Shown piece after piece: positions 20,361 to 30,794 of a DNA stretch of 64,000 bases. The DNA lies in contig NZ_JBBKBA010000001.1 of assembly GCF_038404985.1 (NCBI RefSeq), forward strand, positions 2,074,001-2,138,000, written 5' to 3'. The notes below the pieces were generated by a model that saw only the letters and a program-made list of their open reading frames with translations, did not search any database and was not told the origin of the DNA. The stretch is from Ferrovibrio sp. MS7 (GTDB lineage: Bacteria > Pseudomonadota > Alphaproteobacteria > Ferrovibrionales > Ferrovibrionaceae). How positions within the stretch are numbered: the stretch's first letter is position 1; each line of letters begins with the position of its first letter. A program made the position numbers and the translations under genes.

Positions 20361-21770
20361 ATGACCATGCGATATGTTTCCACACGGGGCCTGGCCCCGG
20401 TTCTCGACTTCGAAGGCGTGCTGCTGGCGGGCCTTGCCAGCGATGGCGGCCTCTACTTGCCGGAAAGCTGGCCGCAATTCTCGGTGGCCGAATGGCGGGC
20501 CATGCGCGGGCTGTCCTATAACGAGCTGGCCTTCCGCCTGATGCGGCCATTCCTCGGCGGGCTGATTCCGGATGCCGATTTCCGCCGCATGATTGCCGAG
20601 GCCTATGGCACCTTCGGCCACAAGGCGGTGACACCTTTAAGCCAGCTCGATGCCAATGACTGGCTGCTCGAGCTCTATCACGGCCCGACCATCGCCTTTA
20701 AGGACGTCGCGCTGCAGTTGCTCGGCCGGCTGTTCGACTGGGCCTTGGCACGTTCAGGCAAGAAGGCGACCATTCTCGGCGCTACCTCGGGCGATACCGG
20801 CTCGGCGGCGATCGAGGGCTGCCGTGGCCGCAAGGCGCTGGAGATTTTCATTCTCTTCCCGCACGGCCGGGTATCCGATGTGCAGCGCCGGCAGATGACC
20901 ACGGTGCCGGATGCCAATGTGCATGCCATCGCGCTGGAAGGCACCTTCGATGATGCCCAGGCGATGGTGAAGGCGCTGTTCGGCGATGCCGGCTTCCGCG
21001 ACCGCGCCGGCCTCACGGCGGTGAACTCGATCAACTGGGCGCGCGTGATGGCGCAGATCGTCTATTACGCGGCGGCTGCCCTCAGCCTCGGTGCGCCTGA
21101 TCGCCCGGTGTCGTTCTGCGTGCCCACCGGCAATTTCGGCGACATTTTCGCCGGCTATTGCGCCCAGCGCATGGGCCTGCCGATCCACAAGCTGATCGTC
21201 GCCACCAACCGCAACGACATTCTCACCCGCTTCTTCGAGACCGGCGATTACCGCAAGGGCGGCGTCGCCCCCACCATCAGCCCGAGCATGGACATCCAGG
21301 TGGCGAGCAATTTCGAGCGCCTGCTGTTCGATTTGCATGGCCGCGACGGCGCCGTGCTGCGCGACATGATGGCGGCGCTGGATGGCAGCGGCGGCTTCAG
21401 CGTCTCGTCCAATGCCCTGGCCGAAACGCGGCAGCTTTTCGCCGCCGGCCGAGCCGATGAAGCGGCGACGAAAGCCGCCATCACCCAGGGCTTCCGTGAT
21501 ACCGGCCGGCTGATCGACCCGCATACCGCTGTCGGCCTGCATGTGGCGGCCGAGGCGCGCGCCAAGGGCGTAGTGCCGTCGGATATCCCGCTGGTGACGC
21601 TGGCCACCGCCGATGCCGCGAAATTCCCCGCAGCCGTGCAGCAGGCCACCGGCCAGCATCCGCCGCTGCCGGCCCGCATGGCCGATCTGTTCGAACGCCC
21701 GGAGCGCATGACCATCCTGCCCAATGATGCCAACGCGGTACGCCGCTTTATCGACAGCGTGATCGCATGA
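20361..21770 (+). CDS. thrC: Threonine synthase
   Basis: 469-residue PLP enzyme converting O-phospho-L-homoserine to threonine. The PLP lysine is in GPTIAFKDVALQLL near residue 113, and the SGDTGSAAIEG phosphate-binding loop follows. ATG 20361 is two bases past the previous stop; a second ATG at 20367 is possible. Longer upstream readings would sit inside the carboxypeptidase gene. The stop overlaps the peptidase start (ATGA). The homoserine kinase gene is at 29.8-30.8 kb. Confidence 0.96.
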   Translation: MTMRYVSTRGLAPVLDFEGVLLAGLASDGGLYLPESWPQFSVAEWRAMRGLSYNELAFRLMRPFLGGLIPDADFRRMIAEAYGTFGHKAVTPLSQLDANDWLLELYHGPTIAFKDVALQLLGRLFDWALARSGKKATILGATSGDTGSAAIEGCRGRKALEIFILFPHGRVSDVQRRQMTTVPDANVHAIALEGTFDDAQAMVKALFGDAGFRDRAGLTAVNSINWARVMAQIVYYAAAALSLGAPDRPVSFCVPTGNFGDIFAGYCAQRMGLPIHKLIVATNRNDILTRFFETGDYRKGGVAPTISPSMDIQVASNFERLLFDLHGRDGAVLRDMMAALDGSGGFSVSSNALAETRQLFAAGRADEAATKAAITQGFRDTGRLIDPHTAVGLHVAAEARAKGVVPSDIPLVTLATADAAKFPAAVQQATGQHPPLPARMADLFERPERMTILPNDANAVRRFIDSVIA

Positions 21771-23026
21771 GCCCGCGCCTTACCACGCTGCCCAGCGGCC
21801 TGCGCATTGTCAGCGAGACCATGCCGCATGTGAAAACCGCCTCCGTCGGCGTCTGGGTTGATGCCGGTGCGCGCGACGAGACGCCGGAAATCAATGGCGT
21901 GGCGCATATGCTGGAGCATATGGCCTTCAAGGGCACCGAGCGGCGCAATGCGCGCGCCATCGCCGAGGAGATCGAGGCGGCGGGCGGGCATCTCAATGCT
22001 TTCACCTCGCGCGAGCAGACCGCCTATTACGCCCGCGTGATGCAGCCCGATATGCCGCTGGCGCTGGATATGCTGGCCGATATCCTGCAGCACTCGACCT
22101 TTGATCCGGAGGAACTGGAGCGCGAGCGCGAGGTTATCATCCAGGAAATCGGCCAGTCGGAAGACACGCCGGACGACATCATCTTCGACCATCTGCAGGA
22201 GCAGGCTTTCCCCGACCAGGCCTTGGGCCGTGCCATTCTCGGCACCGTCGAGCGCGTCGAGGGCATGCGCCGCGAGGATTTGCAGGGCTTCCTGGATCGC
22301 CATTATCATGCGCCCAATCTTGTGGTCGCGGCGGCGGGTGCGGTGGATCATGACGCCCTGGTGGACATGGCAGCGAAGCATTTCGCCGGCCTGCCGACCA
22401 CGCGGCGGCGGCCGAACGAAGCCGCCAGCTATAGCGGTGGCGAGCGGCGTGAGGAGCGCGATCTCGAGCAGGCGCATATCGCCTTCTCGGTGCCGGCCTT
22501 TGCCTTCGGCGATCCGGATTTCTATGCCCTGCAGGTCTATGCCACGGTGCTCGGCGGCGGCATGTCCTCGCGGCTGTTCCAGGAAGTGCGCGAGAAGCGC
22601 GGCTTGGCCTATTCGGTCTATGCCTATCCCACCAGTTACCGCGATACCGGCCTGCTCACCATCTATGCCGGCACTGGTGGCGACAAGCTCGGCGAACTGA
22701 CGCCGGTGCTGGCCGATGAAATGGCGGCGCTGACCCAGTCTGTCGGCGCTGATGAAGTGATGCGTGCGCGCAACCAGCTCAAGGTCGGCCTGGTGATGTC
22801 GCTGGAAAGCTCCGGCTCCCGCCTGGAGCAATTGGGCCGCCAGATGCTGGTCTATGGCCGCACGCTGGATATCGACGAGATCCTCGCCGCTGTCGAACGC
22901 GTCGACGAAGCGGCGGTGAAGCGGGTGGCCGAACGCATCATGCGCGCTGGCAAGCCGGCGGTGGCCGCCCTGGGGCCGATACAGCAGCTCGAAGCCTATG
23001 ACCGCTTCGCGGCGCGGTTCGGCTGA
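21767..23026 (+). CDS. M16 zinc peptidase, processing-peptidase type
   Basis: 419-residue insulinase-like peptidase related to the beta subunit of mitochondrial processing peptidase. The inverted zinc motif HMLEHMAFKGTERR (HxxEH) lies near residue 46, and the distal part ends with GSRLEQLGRQMLVYGR and MRAGKPAVAALGP. It overlaps thrC by ATGA, an order common in alphaproteobacteria. Substrate unknown. Confidence 0.94.
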   Translation: MSPRLTTLPSGLRIVSETMPHVKTASVGVWVDAGARDETPEINGVAHMLEHMAFKGTERRNARAIAEEIEAAGGHLNAFTSREQTAYYARVMQPDMPLALDMLADILQHSTFDPEELEREREVIIQEIGQSEDTPDDIIFDHLQEQAFPDQALGRAILGTVERVEGMRREDLQGFLDRHYHAPNLVVAAAGAVDHDALVDMAAKHFAGLPTTRRRPNEAASYSGGERREERDLEQAHIAFSVPAFAFGDPDFYALQVYATVLGGGMSSRLFQEVREKRGLAYSVYAYPTSYRDTGLLTIYAGTGGDKLGELTPVLADEMAALTQSVGADEVMRARNQLKVGLVMSLESSGSRLEQLGRQMLVYGRTLDIDEILAAVERVDEAAVKRVAERIMRAGKPAVAALGPIQQLEAYDRFAARFG

Positions 23027-23035
23027 GGCGGACCG

Positions 23036-23608
23036 ATGATCTTCGGGCGCTTCCTCTCGCAGCCAGCGCCCGCGATGACGACCGACCGGCTGTATCTGCG
23101 CAGCCCCGATGCCGGTGATTTCGAGGCCTGGGCGGCCTTGCGCGCGGTCAGCCGCGAGCATCTGCAGCCCTGGGAGCCGAGCTGGGCCGAGGATGCGCTG
23201 ACCCGCGATGGCTTTCGCCGCCGCCTGATCTGGTTCGACCGCCTGCGTCGCACCGATACCGGCGCCGCCTTTTTCATCTTCGCCCGCCAGAACAACGCAC
23301 TGCTGGGTGGAATTACCCTGTCTAATCTTCGCCGTGGCGCAGCGCAGTGTGGTGAATTCGGCTATTGGATCGGCAAGCCCTATGCCGGACAGGGCCATAT
23401 GAGCGAGGCCATCACCATGATGGTGGCGTGGAGTTTTGCCGAACTGAAGCTGCATCGGCTGGAGGCTGCCACCTTGCCTGAGAATCAGCCCAGCCAGCGC
23501 CTGCTGCTGCGCGCCGGTTTCAAGCCGGAAGGGCTGATGCGCGAATACCTCAAGATCGATGGCGTGTGGCGCGATCATCGCCTCTATGCGCGCCTCGTCA
23601 CGGACTAG
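23036..23608 (+). CDS. RimJ-type GNAT N-acetyltransferase
   Basis: 190-residue GNAT acetyltransferase. MTTDRLYLRSPDAGDFEAW at the N-terminus, IGKPYAGQGHMSEAI (acetyl-CoA loop) and LHRLEAATLPENQPSQRLL place it with RimJ/RimL enzymes that acetylate ribosomal protein N-termini. Ten bases after the M16 gene, so probably the last gene of this operon. Exact substrate is not decided by sequence. Confidence 0.9.
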   Translation: MIFGRFLSQPAPAMTTDRLYLRSPDAGDFEAWAALRAVSREHLQPWEPSWAEDALTRDGFRRRLIWFDRLRRTDTGAAFFIFARQNNALLGGITLSNLRRGAAQCGEFGYWIGKPYAGQGHMSEAITMMVAWSFAELKLHRLEAATLPENQPSQRLLLRAGFKPEGLMREYLKIDGVWRDHRLYARLVTD

Positions 23609-23709
23609 TTTGACTACCAACATCCTCTTGTTTGCTTTGCGCACGTTGCCGTTTTAAGGTTGCGTGAAACCCGGCACAGACCGTGGTGCGCAGAAGTGGG
23701 GAGGGTGTG

Positions 23710-24882
23710 ATGGCTGGCAGCAGAATTGCGCGCTTGCGCCTGATCGCGGCAGGCATGATGGCGGGCCTTGGCTTCGCCACGGCTGCGCAGGCGGCTGATC
23801 CCGGCGTATTTTCCGACCGGATCGTTTTCGGCCAGGCAGCGGTGATGGAAGGGCCGGCCTCGGCGCTCGGCACCGGCATGCGCGATGGCATCCTGGCGGC
23901 TTTCGGCGAAGCCAATGCCGCCGGCGGCGTGAAGGGCCGCAAGCTGCAGCTTGTGGTGCGCGACGATGGCTACGAGCCCAGCAAGGCGGCAGTAGCGGCA
24001 CGCCAGCTTCTGAATGAAGACAAGGTCTTTGCCCTGATCGGCCCGGTCGGCACGCCGACCTCGGCCGCCATGGAGCCGATTGTCGCCGCCGAGAAGGTGC
24101 CGTTCATCGGGCCGTTTACGGGGGCGGAATTCCTGCGCAATCCCTACAAGCCGCATGTGGTGAATGTGCGCGCCTCGTATTTTCAGGAAACCGAGGAAAT
24201 GGTGGAGCGCCTCACCACCGACCTGAAGCATGAGCGCATCGCTATTCTGTATCAGAATGATTCCTTCGGCCGTGCCGGCCTTGCCGGCATCCAGCGCGCG
24301 CTGGCCAAGCGCAAGATGGAACTGGCCGGCGAGGCGACTTTCGAGCGCAACACCACCGCCGTGAAGCGGGCGCTGCTGGAACTGCGCAAGGGCAATCCGC
24401 AGGCCATCATCATCATCGGCCCCTATGCGCCCTCCGGCGAATTCATTCGCGCCGCCAAGAAGATCAATCTCAAGGCGGTGTTCGTGAACATCTCCTTCGT
24501 CGGCTCCGATGCGCTGGCCGCCGATCTTGGCACGGATGGTGCCGGCGTGGTGGTGACGCAGGTGGTGCCGTTCCCGCGTGATACCAGCATTCCGCTGGTC
24601 GCGGCCTACCAGAAAGCCCTGGCCGAACATGTGCCGAAGGCCTGGGGCGGCTTCATCTCGCTGGAAGGCTACATGGTCGGCAAGCTGGTGATCATGGCGT
24701 TGCAGAAGCTGGACGGCGAACCGACGCGGGCCAATCTGCTGAAGGCGCTGAATGCAGGCAGCTATGACCTCGGCGGTGTCACGCTGACCTTCGGGGAAAA
24801 TGACAACCAGGGCTCGGACGCGGTGTTCCTCACCGTGATTGGTGCCGATGGCAGTTTCAAAGCGATCAAGGCCCTGCAATGA
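23710..24882 (+). CDS. Leucine-type (PBP1) periplasmic binding protein
   Basis: 390-residue exported binding protein of the branched-chain amino acid (LivJ-like) type, with a signal peptide ending ATAAQA near residue 28. Two-lobe blocks include [35 protein letters not shown] and [13 protein letters not shown]. Start at ATG 23710 after ggagggtg, rather than the GTG at 23683. No ABC permease or ATPase lies nearby; instead the stop overlaps the start of a chemoreceptor (ATGA at 24879), which suggests the protein senses a ligand for that receptor. Ligand unknown. Confidence 0.9.
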   Translation: MAGSRIARLRLIAAGMMAGLGFATAAQAADPGVFSDRIVFGQAAVMEGPASALGTGMRDGILAAFGEANAAGGVKGRKLQLVVRDDGYEPSKAAVAARQLLNEDKVFALIGPVGTPTSAAMEPIVAAEKVPFIGPFTGAEFLRNPYKPHVVNVRASYFQETEEMVERLTTDLKHERIAILYQNDSFGRAGLAGIQRALAKRKMELAGEATFERNTTAVKRALLELRKGNPQAIIIIGPYAPSGEFIRAAKKINLKAVFVNISFVGSDALAADLGTDGAGVVVTQVVPFPRDTSIPLVAAYQKALAEHVPKAWGGFISLEGYMVGKLVIMALQKLDGEPTRANLLKALNAGSYDLGGVTLTFGENDNQGSDAVFLTVIGADGSFKAIKALQ

Positions 24883-27308
24883 CCACGATGACCGAGACTC
24901 AGCCGGTGGAGGCCGATATGGATCATGCCGTGACCGCTCCGGTAGCCGCAAACCGTCCCGCCGCCCGGCGCCACGCCCGGGGCATGGGCATCCGCCAGAA
25001 GCTGTTCCTGGCCTTCGGCGCCATTGCCGCGCTTACCGTGGTCTGCGCGCTCAGCGCCGGCCTGTTCATGAACCGGATCAATGACACGCTGGATCATGTG
25101 ATGAAGGATAGCCTGCCGGCGGTGACCGCATCGCTGAATCTGGCGGCGTTGTCCTCCCAGCTCGCCGCCGCCGCGCCGGCCCTTGGTGCCGCGCGCAGCG
25201 AGGCGGATCGCAACGATCAGGAGCAGCAGATTCACAAGCGCATCGACGCCATTGCCAATGCGCTGACCCGGATCAAGCAGAGCGGCGCCACCAGCGATAC
25301 CGGCCGGATCGAGGCGGCGATTTCCACCATGGATCGCCAGATCAACACCATCGGCGAGCGCACCGCCTTGCGGCTGCGGCTAGCCGAACAGCGCGGCGAT
25401 ATCATCCGCAATGTCAACCGCACGCTCGATGCCTATACCGCTTCCACCGCCAAGCTGTTGGACGACACGGTATTCTCCGTCGTCATGACGCTAGAAGGCG
25501 TTGCCCAGAGTGGCCGCAATCTGAGGGATGTGGCCGAGTATATGAAAGGCGTGTCCGAGTTCGAATTCGCCCTGGTCGATGGCCTATCGGAACTGACCGC
25601 CGGCATGAACCAGGCGGCAAGCCTGCTGGAAGCCATGGCGAATGCGCCGGGTGAGGCGGCATTGAACGGCCTGGTGGACCGTTTCCAGAGCACCGAGACG
25701 CGTATGCGTGGTGCGCTGAAAAGGGTGAGTGATGCCTATAACGACGAGGCGATCCGCAAGGCCGTGGATGACATGATCAGCTTTGGCACGGCACGTGATG
25801 GCATCATCGCGCTGCGTCGCCGTGAGTTGCAGGCCCAGACCCAGGTCGACAATGCGCTGGCCTCGGCACGCCAGGCGGCATCGACACTCGCCCAGCAGAC
25901 CGAAGCGATTGTAGCCATTGCAGAGCAAGGTGCCAGCGCGGCGGCGGATGCCTCTTATGCCACGGTGAAAACTGGCATTGCTGTGCTGGCGGTGCTGACC
26001 GGCCTGAGCCTGCTGGCGGCAGCGCTGATCGGCTGGCTCTATGTCGGCCGTCGTGTGGTCGACACCATGGTCGGCCTGACCGGCGTGATGGACCGCCTAG
26101 CGCATCGCGACTGGAGCACCGAGGTGCCGGACCGCACCCGGCTGGATGAAATCGGCGACATGGCGCGTGCGGTGCAGGTGTTCAAGGAGAACGGCATCGA
26201 GAACGAGCAATTGCAGCGGCAGGTCGAGGATAACCGCCAGCGTTTCGAGCGCGAACGCGAGGCGCAGGAGGAACTGATCGACCGCTCGGTCGGCCAGATT
26301 GTCTCGGCGGCGGCGGCCGGCGATTTGACCCAGCGCATTGATGCCTCGGCCCTGGATGGCGTGATGCAGCGTCTGGCGGAAGGCGTGAACACGCTGCTGG
26401 ATAGTTTCGCCGGTGCCATCGAGGCGGTGAACCGCACGCTTGACCAGATGGCCCATGGCGACATGACGGGCCGTGTGCAGGGCGAGTTCAAGGGCGTGTT
26501 CGCGGCTTTGCAAGGTAATGTGAATCAGACCGCAGAGCGGCTTGCCGGCGTGGTGCAGCGTATCAGCCAAACTGCCCAGGCAGTGCGCGAGGCGGCGGCT
26601 GAAATCTCCGCCGGTTCCACCGATCTTGCCGGGCGCACCGAACAGCAGGCGGCGAGCCTGGAGCAGACAGCGGCCTCGATGCATGAGATCACTTCCACGG
26701 TGAAGCAAAATGCCGAGAGCGCGGAAGCCGCCAACCGGCTCAGCCAGGTGGCGCGCAACACTGCCAATACCGGCGGTGATGTGGTGGAGAAAGCGGTGGT
26801 TGCCATGGCCGGCATTGAGGCCAGCGCCGGCAAGATTGTCGATATCGTCGGCCTGATCGATGAGATCGCCTTCCAGACCAACCTGCTGGCGCTGAATGCC
26901 AGCGTGGAAGCAGCACGCGCCGGCGAGGCCGGCAAAGGCTTTGCCGTTGTGGCACAGGAAGTCCGTGCACTTGCTCAGCGCTCGGCCAATGCCTCAAAGG
27001 ACATCAAGGCGCTGATCAACGAGTCCAATGTGCAGGTGCGTCAGGGTGCCGATCTGGTGAAACGCGCCGGCGAGGCGCTGACCGAGATCGTGACATCGGT
27101 GAAAAAGGTGGCGGACATCGTCGCCGAGATCGCTTCGGCGAGCCAGGAGCAGGCGACGGGACTTGATGAGGTCAACACCGCCGTATCGAACATGGATGAG
27201 ATGACCCAGCGCAATGGCGCCCTGGTGGAGCAGACCACAGCCTCGGCCCAGGCGATGTCGACCCAGGCCGATCAGCTCAACGAACTGGTGGCGTATTTCA
27301 GGCTTTAG
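24879..27308 (+). CDS. Methyl-accepting chemotaxis protein, large sensor domain
   Basis: 809-residue transmembrane chemoreceptor. TM1 at about 41-65, a helical periplasmic domain of about 295 residues, TM2 at about 362-391, HAMP near 390-445, a second HAMP-like unit near 470-555, and the signalling hairpin with [20 protein letters not shown] near 662. The periplasmic start, [20 protein letters not shown] then APALGAAR, resembles TorS-type sensor domains, which read a periplasmic binding protein. Overlap with the binding-protein gene supports the pairing; the partnership is inference. ATG 24879 or 24888 may be the start. Its stop overlaps the convergent yqgE stop by 4 bp. Confidence 0.93.
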   Translation: MTTMTETQPVEADMDHAVTAPVAANRPAARRHARGMGIRQKLFLAFGAIAALTVVCALSAGLFMNRINDTLDHVMKDSLPAVTASLNLAALSSQLAAAAPALGAARSEADRNDQEQQIHKRIDAIANALTRIKQSGATSDTGRIEAAISTMDRQINTIGERTALRLRLAEQRGDIIRNVNRTLDAYTASTAKLLDDTVFSVVMTLEGVAQSGRNLRDVAEYMKGVSEFEFALVDGLSELTAGMNQAASLLEAMANAPGEAALNGLVDRFQSTETRMRGALKRVSDAYNDEAIRKAVDDMISFGTARDGIIALRRRELQAQTQVDNALASARQAASTLAQQTEAIVAIAEQGASAAADASYATVKTGIAVLAVLTGLSLLAAALIGWLYVGRRVVDTMVGLTGVMDRLAHRDWSTEVPDRTRLDEIGDMARAVQVFKENGIENEQLQRQVEDNRQRFEREREAQEELIDRSVGQIVSAAAAGDLTQRIDASALDGVMQRLAEGVNTLLDSFAGAIEAVNRTLDQMAHGDMTGRVQGEFKGVFAALQGNVNQTAERLAGVVQRISQTAQAVREAAAEISAGSTDLAGRTEQQAASLEQTAASMHEITSTVKQNAESAEAANRLSQVARNTANTGGDVVEKAVVAMAGIEASAGKIVDIVGLIDEIAFQTNLLALNASVEAARAGEAGKGFAVVAQEVRALAQRSANASKDIKALINESNVQVRQGADLVKRAGEALTEIVTSVKKVADIVAEIASASQEQATGLDEVNTAVSNMDEMTQRNGALVEQTTASAQAMSTQADQLNELVAYFRL

Positions 27309-27892
27309 GCGTGACCGGCGACGCCTGAGAGATGGCTCAGGTTGATGCCGAGCGTGGCAATCGAGCGTTCCCACAGCGAGTCGAGATCGGGATCGAATAC
27401 CAGATCGAAATCCGCCGGCACGGTCAGCCAGCCATTCTGCTGCAACTCGGTATCGAGCTGTCCGGCACTCCAGCCGGCATAGCCGAGCGCGAACAGGCGA
27501 TGTTGCGGCCCGGTGCCGCTGGCGATGGCGCGCAGCACATCCAGTGTGGCGGTGAGGCCGATGCCGCTGCGCTCATCTATCGGCACGCTGCCGGGCTGCA
27601 TGTAATCGGTGGAATGCAGCACGAAGCCACGGCCGGTTTCGACGGGACCGCCGAGCCGCACGGTGATGTTTGATTCCACCGTGGTTTCGATGCTGAGCTG
27701 GCGCAGCAGGTTCGGGAAGGTGAGGCCGGGATAGGGCTTGTTGATCACCAGGCCCATCGCGCCTTCGGCGTTATGTGAACACATATAGATGACGGTGCGG
27801 GCGAAACGCGGATCGCCCATCCCGGGCATCGCCACCAGAAGCTGACGCTCCAGGTAGCCAGACATTTTCTTGCCTTTGGCCGATCGTTTCAT
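27305..27892 (-). CDS. yqgE: YqgE/AlgH family protein
   Basis: 195-residue cytosolic protein with the family's opening [18 protein letters not shown] and [10 protein letters not shown], then [15 protein letters not shown] and [16 protein letters not shown]. Function is unknown; relatives were linked to alginate regulation in Pseudomonas. ATG 27892 is preceded by GGAG at a good distance; ATG 27865 (MSGYLERQ) is an alternative. Convergent with the chemoreceptor gene by a 4-bp overlap. Confidence 0.93.
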   Translation of the reverse strand: MKRSAKGKKMSGYLERQLLVAMPGMGDPRFARTVIYMCSHNAEGAMGLVINKPYPGLTFPNLLRQLSIETTVESNITVRLGGPVETGRGFVLHSTDYMQPGSVPIDERSGIGLTATLDVLRAIASGTGPQHRLFALGYAGWSAGQLDTELQQNGWLTVPADFDLVFDPDLDSLWERSIATLGINLSHLSGVAGHA

Positions 27893-27988
27893 ACCGATCT
27901 CCGGACTTGCGAGTCTCACCCGAATGTTACCCCCTTGGGCGGCAATGTCCATATGGCGGCGCCGGTTGATCTTGCCTAAAAAGGGACC

Positions 27989-28747
27989 ATGCGAATCGGG
28001 ATATGGGCAGTTGTGGCGGCTTTGGGCCTGTTATTGCTGGATGCTGGCGGCAGCCTGGCAGCCGAGCCGGTGCGCGCGCGTCTGGTGCAGGGCACGGCGG
28101 GTTCTGCCGGATTGCATTTTCAGTTGGAGCCGGGCTGGAAATTCTACTGGCGCCAGCCGGGTGAGGGCGGAGTGCCGCCGCGTTTCGACTGGTCGGGCTC
28201 GCGCAATCTCGCCGGCGTCGATGTGGAATGGCCGGCGCCTCGGCGCATGTCCATCGGCGGTGTCGATCTGATCGGCTACAAGGGCGAGGTGGTGCTGCCG
28301 CTGCGCTATCAGGCGCATAAGGCGGGCAAGCCGGTGACGTTGAAGCTGCTGGCCGAATTCGGCGTCTGCAAGGAAATCTGTGTGCTGCGCGAGGAACGCC
28401 TGACGCTGACCATCAACCCGGGCGAGGGCCCGGCGGCGGCGCTGATCGAGCGGTTCCGTGCCGACGTGCCGGGCAATCTCGCCGCCGCCGGCCTGGAGCC
28501 GCCGGCGCTGCGGCTGAAGGAAGGCAAGCTGCTGCTGCGCTTCGGCCCGCAGGCTGGCCTGCAGGCGCCGGATATCTTTGTTGAAGGTCCGGCGGAATAC
28601 TGGTTTGGCAAGCCGAAACTGCTGCCACAGGGCGATGGCGGCCTGGAACTGGCCTTGCCCTATACGCCGGCAGCCCAACCGCCGGTTCTCGGCGGCTTGC
28701 GTTTCACCCTGGTGGATGGTCGCCGCAGCGCCGAATTCACACCGTGA
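27989..28747 (+). CDS. Stand-alone DsbD-alpha-like thiol protein
   Basis: 252-residue exported protein with a signal peptide ending SLAA near residue 25. It aligns in pattern with the N-terminal (alpha) domain of the thiol-disulfide interchange protein DsbD: HFQLEPGWKFYWRQPGEGG, GYKGEVVLPLRY, and the Cys pair CKEIC (C127/C131). No membrane beta domain or thioredoxin gamma domain follows, so an electron donor must be encoded elsewhere. A peroxiredoxin follows 95 bp downstream on the same strand. Periplasmic redox role inferred. Confidence 0.82.
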   Translation: MRIGIWAVVAALGLLLLDAGGSLAAEPVRARLVQGTAGSAGLHFQLEPGWKFYWRQPGEGGVPPRFDWSGSRNLAGVDVEWPAPRRMSIGGVDLIGYKGEVVLPLRYQAHKAGKPVTLKLLAEFGVCKEICVLREERLTLTINPGEGPAAALIERFRADVPGNLAAAGLEPPALRLKEGKLLLRFGPQAGLQAPDIFVEGPAEYWFGKPKLLPQGDGGLELALPYTPAAQPPVLGGLRFTLVDGRRSAEFTP

Positions 28748-28841
28748 GCGGCTTGTTTCCGGCTCATTCCCGACCCATGTTATGGGCGCCTTGGCACCGC
28801 CATGCGGCTGCCCCACGAACCATAAGCAGAACGAGGACATC

Positions 28842-29324
28842 ATGACGATCAAGGTCGGCGACAGCATCCCTGACGTGACCATTTTCACCCAGGGCGCCAA
28901 TGGCCCGGAAGCGGTGAAGACCGGTGAGCTGTTCAAGGGCAAGAAGGTGGCGTTGTTCGCCCTGCCGGGTGCTTTCACCCCCACCTGCTCGGCCAAGCAC
29001 CTGCCGGGCTATATCGAGAAGGCGGCGGAATTCAAGGGCAAGGGCTTCGACCTGATCGCCTGCCTGTCGGTCAACGATGCCTTCGTCATGGGCGCCTGGG
29101 GCAAGCAGCAGGAAGCCGGCGAAAAGGTGATGATGCTGGCCGATGGCAGCGGCGAATTCACCAAGGCCATCGGCATGGAATTCGACCTCACCGCGCGCGG
29201 CCTCGGCGTGCGCTCGCAGCGTTATTCGATGATTGTCGATAACGGCAAGGTTACCAGCCTGAATCTGGAAAAGCCGGGTGCTTTCGAAGTCTCGGATGCC
29301 GCCACGCTGCTCGGTCAGGCTTAA
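28842..29324 (+). CDS. Peroxiredoxin (Prx5 type)
   Basis: 160-residue thiol peroxidase of the Prx5/AhpE-like class that reduces hydroperoxides. The peroxidatic Cys lies in LPGAFTPTCSAKHLPGY near residue 49, with SVNDAFVMGAWGK downstream. No signal peptide, so cytosolic. Start at ATG 28842 after acgagga. Converges on rnhA with 8 bp between stops. Confidence 0.94.
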   Translation: MTIKVGDSIPDVTIFTQGANGPEAVKTGELFKGKKVALFALPGAFTPTCSAKHLPGYIEKAAEFKGKGFDLIACLSVNDAFVMGAWGKQQEAGEKVMMLADGSGEFTKAIGMEFDLTARGLGVRSQRYSMIVDNGKVTSLNLEKPGAFEVSDAATLLGQA

Positions 29325-29332
29325 GTAAAAGG

Positions 29333-29797
29333 CTAGCCGCTGCCATCGCGCTGGGCGGTGGCGGCGGTTCTGGCCAGCACATCGACGCGTTCATTCTCGG
29401 CATGGCCGCTATGGCCGCGCACCCATTCCCATTCCACTTTATGCGGCGCCATGGCCGCTTCCAGCCGCTGCCATAGATCCACATTCTTCACCGGCTGGCG
29501 GTCGGCGGTTTTCCAGCCACGCGCCTTCCAGGGCCGAAGCCACTTGGTCACGCCATCGATCACATAGCGGCTATCGGTGAACAGATGCACCGCGCAGGGG
29601 CGTTTCAGTGCCTCGAGCGCCGAGATCGCCGCCATCAGCTCCATGCGGTTATTGGTCGTGGTCGGGCCTTCGGCGCCGGATAATTCGCGCTCATTGCTGC
29701 CAAAGCGCAGCAGCACGCCCCAGCCGCCGGGGCCGGGATTTCCCAAACAGGCGCCATCGGTGAAGGCTTCGACGCGGGTGAGTTCATCCACGCTCAT
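29333..29797 (-). CDS. rnhA: Ribonuclease HI
   Basis: 154-residue endonuclease that cleaves RNA in RNA-DNA hybrids. The acidic residues are seen in [17 protein letters not shown] (first Asp), [15 protein letters not shown] (Glu), [16 protein letters not shown] (second Asp) and the C-terminal [14 protein letters not shown]. The start overlaps the thrB stop (ATGA), giving the ispH-thrB-rnhA order common in alphaproteobacteria. Confidence 0.97.
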   Translation of the reverse strand: MSVDELTRVEAFTDGACLGNPGPGGWGVLLRFGSNERELSGAEGPTTTNNRMELMAAISALEALKRPCAVHLFTDSRYVIDGVTKWLRPWKARGWKTADRQPVKNVDLWQRLEAAMAPHKVEWEWVRGHSGHAENERVDVLARTAATAQRDGSG

Positions 29798-30789
29798 GAC
29801 GAGCGTTCGATGCCATAGGCGCTGGGGCCAAGCACCAGGCGATGGAAATTCAGCTTCTGCCAGTATTCCATCGGGTCTTTCGGCCGCACCAGGGCGCCGG
29901 GCACCTGGTTCAGCCAGTCATACAGCCGGGTCAGCAGGAAACGCAAAGCGGCACCGCGCGCAAACAGCGGCAAGCTGTGAACTTCGCCATCGGTCAGTAC
30001 CCGCACGCTTTCATAGCCGCTGATTAAGGCCCGGCCCTTGGTGACATTGAAGGCGCCATCGGCCTCGAAGCACCAGGCATTCAGCAGCACCGCCAGGTCA
30101 TAGGCATAGTAATCGTTGCAGGCGAAGTAGAAATCGAACATGCCGCTGAAGCTGTCGCCGATGAAAAAGATGTTGTCGGGGAACAGGTCGGCATGGATCA
30201 CGCCATGCGGAAGCGGGCGCTCACCTTGACGGCCCGGCTGTTCGGGCCATGTGGCGCGCAGGCTGTCCCATTCACGCGCCAGTTCCACTTCCAGGCCGGC
30301 GCGCACCTTGCTGGCGCGCGGGCCGCAGGCATCGATCAGGCTTTTCCAGCCATCGATGCTCAGTGCATTGGCGCGCTGGCCGGGGAAATCGGCGCCGGCG
30401 ATATGCAGCCGGGCGGTGGCGGCGCCCACTTCGAAGCAATGTTTCGGGGTCAGCCGTTTCGGCGACACACCATTGAGGAAGCTGATGATGGCGCAGGGCC
30501 GGCCGGCCACTTCGCGCAGGATCTTGCCGTCGCGGCCATGCACCGGCACCGGGCAGGGCAGGCCCTTCTGGGCCAGATGATCCATCAGGCTGAGGAAATA
30601 CGGCAATTCCTCGCGGTTCACGCGCTTCTCATACAGCGTGAGGAAGTAATTGCCCTTATCGGTGCCGAGCATGTAGTTGGAATTCTCGACGCCTTCGGCG
30701 ATGCCCTTGCAGGACAGCAGCATGCCCAGATCGTATTCGGCAAGCAGGGTGCAGAGCTGGTCTTCGTTGATTTCGGTGTAAACGGCCAT
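29794..30789 (-). CDS. thrB: Homoserine kinase (APH-fold type)
   Basis: 331-residue kinase of the choline/aminoglycoside kinase fold that phosphorylates homoserine for threonine synthase. Visible: [21 protein letters not shown] (nucleotide-binding Lys region), [15 protein letters not shown] (catalytic loop) and [19 protein letters not shown] (metal-binding Asp). Start at ATG 30789. Coupled to rnhA; ispH is 5 bp upstream. Confidence 0.96.
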   Translation of the reverse strand: MAVYTEINEDQLCTLLAEYDLGMLLSCKGIAEGVENSNYMLGTDKGNYFLTLYEKRVNREELPYFLSLMDHLAQKGLPCPVPVHGRDGKILREVAGRPCAIISFLNGVSPKRLTPKHCFEVGAATARLHIAGADFPGQRANALSIDGWKSLIDACGPRASKVRAGLEVELAREWDSLRATWPEQPGRQGERPLPHGVIHADLFPDNIFFIGDSFSGMFDFYFACNDYYAYDLAVLLNAWCFEADGAFNVTKGRALISGYESVRVLTDGEVHSLPLFARGAALRFLLTRLYDWLNQVPGALVRPKDPMEYWQKLNFHRLVLGPSAYGIERSS

Positions 30790-30794
30790 GGCTG

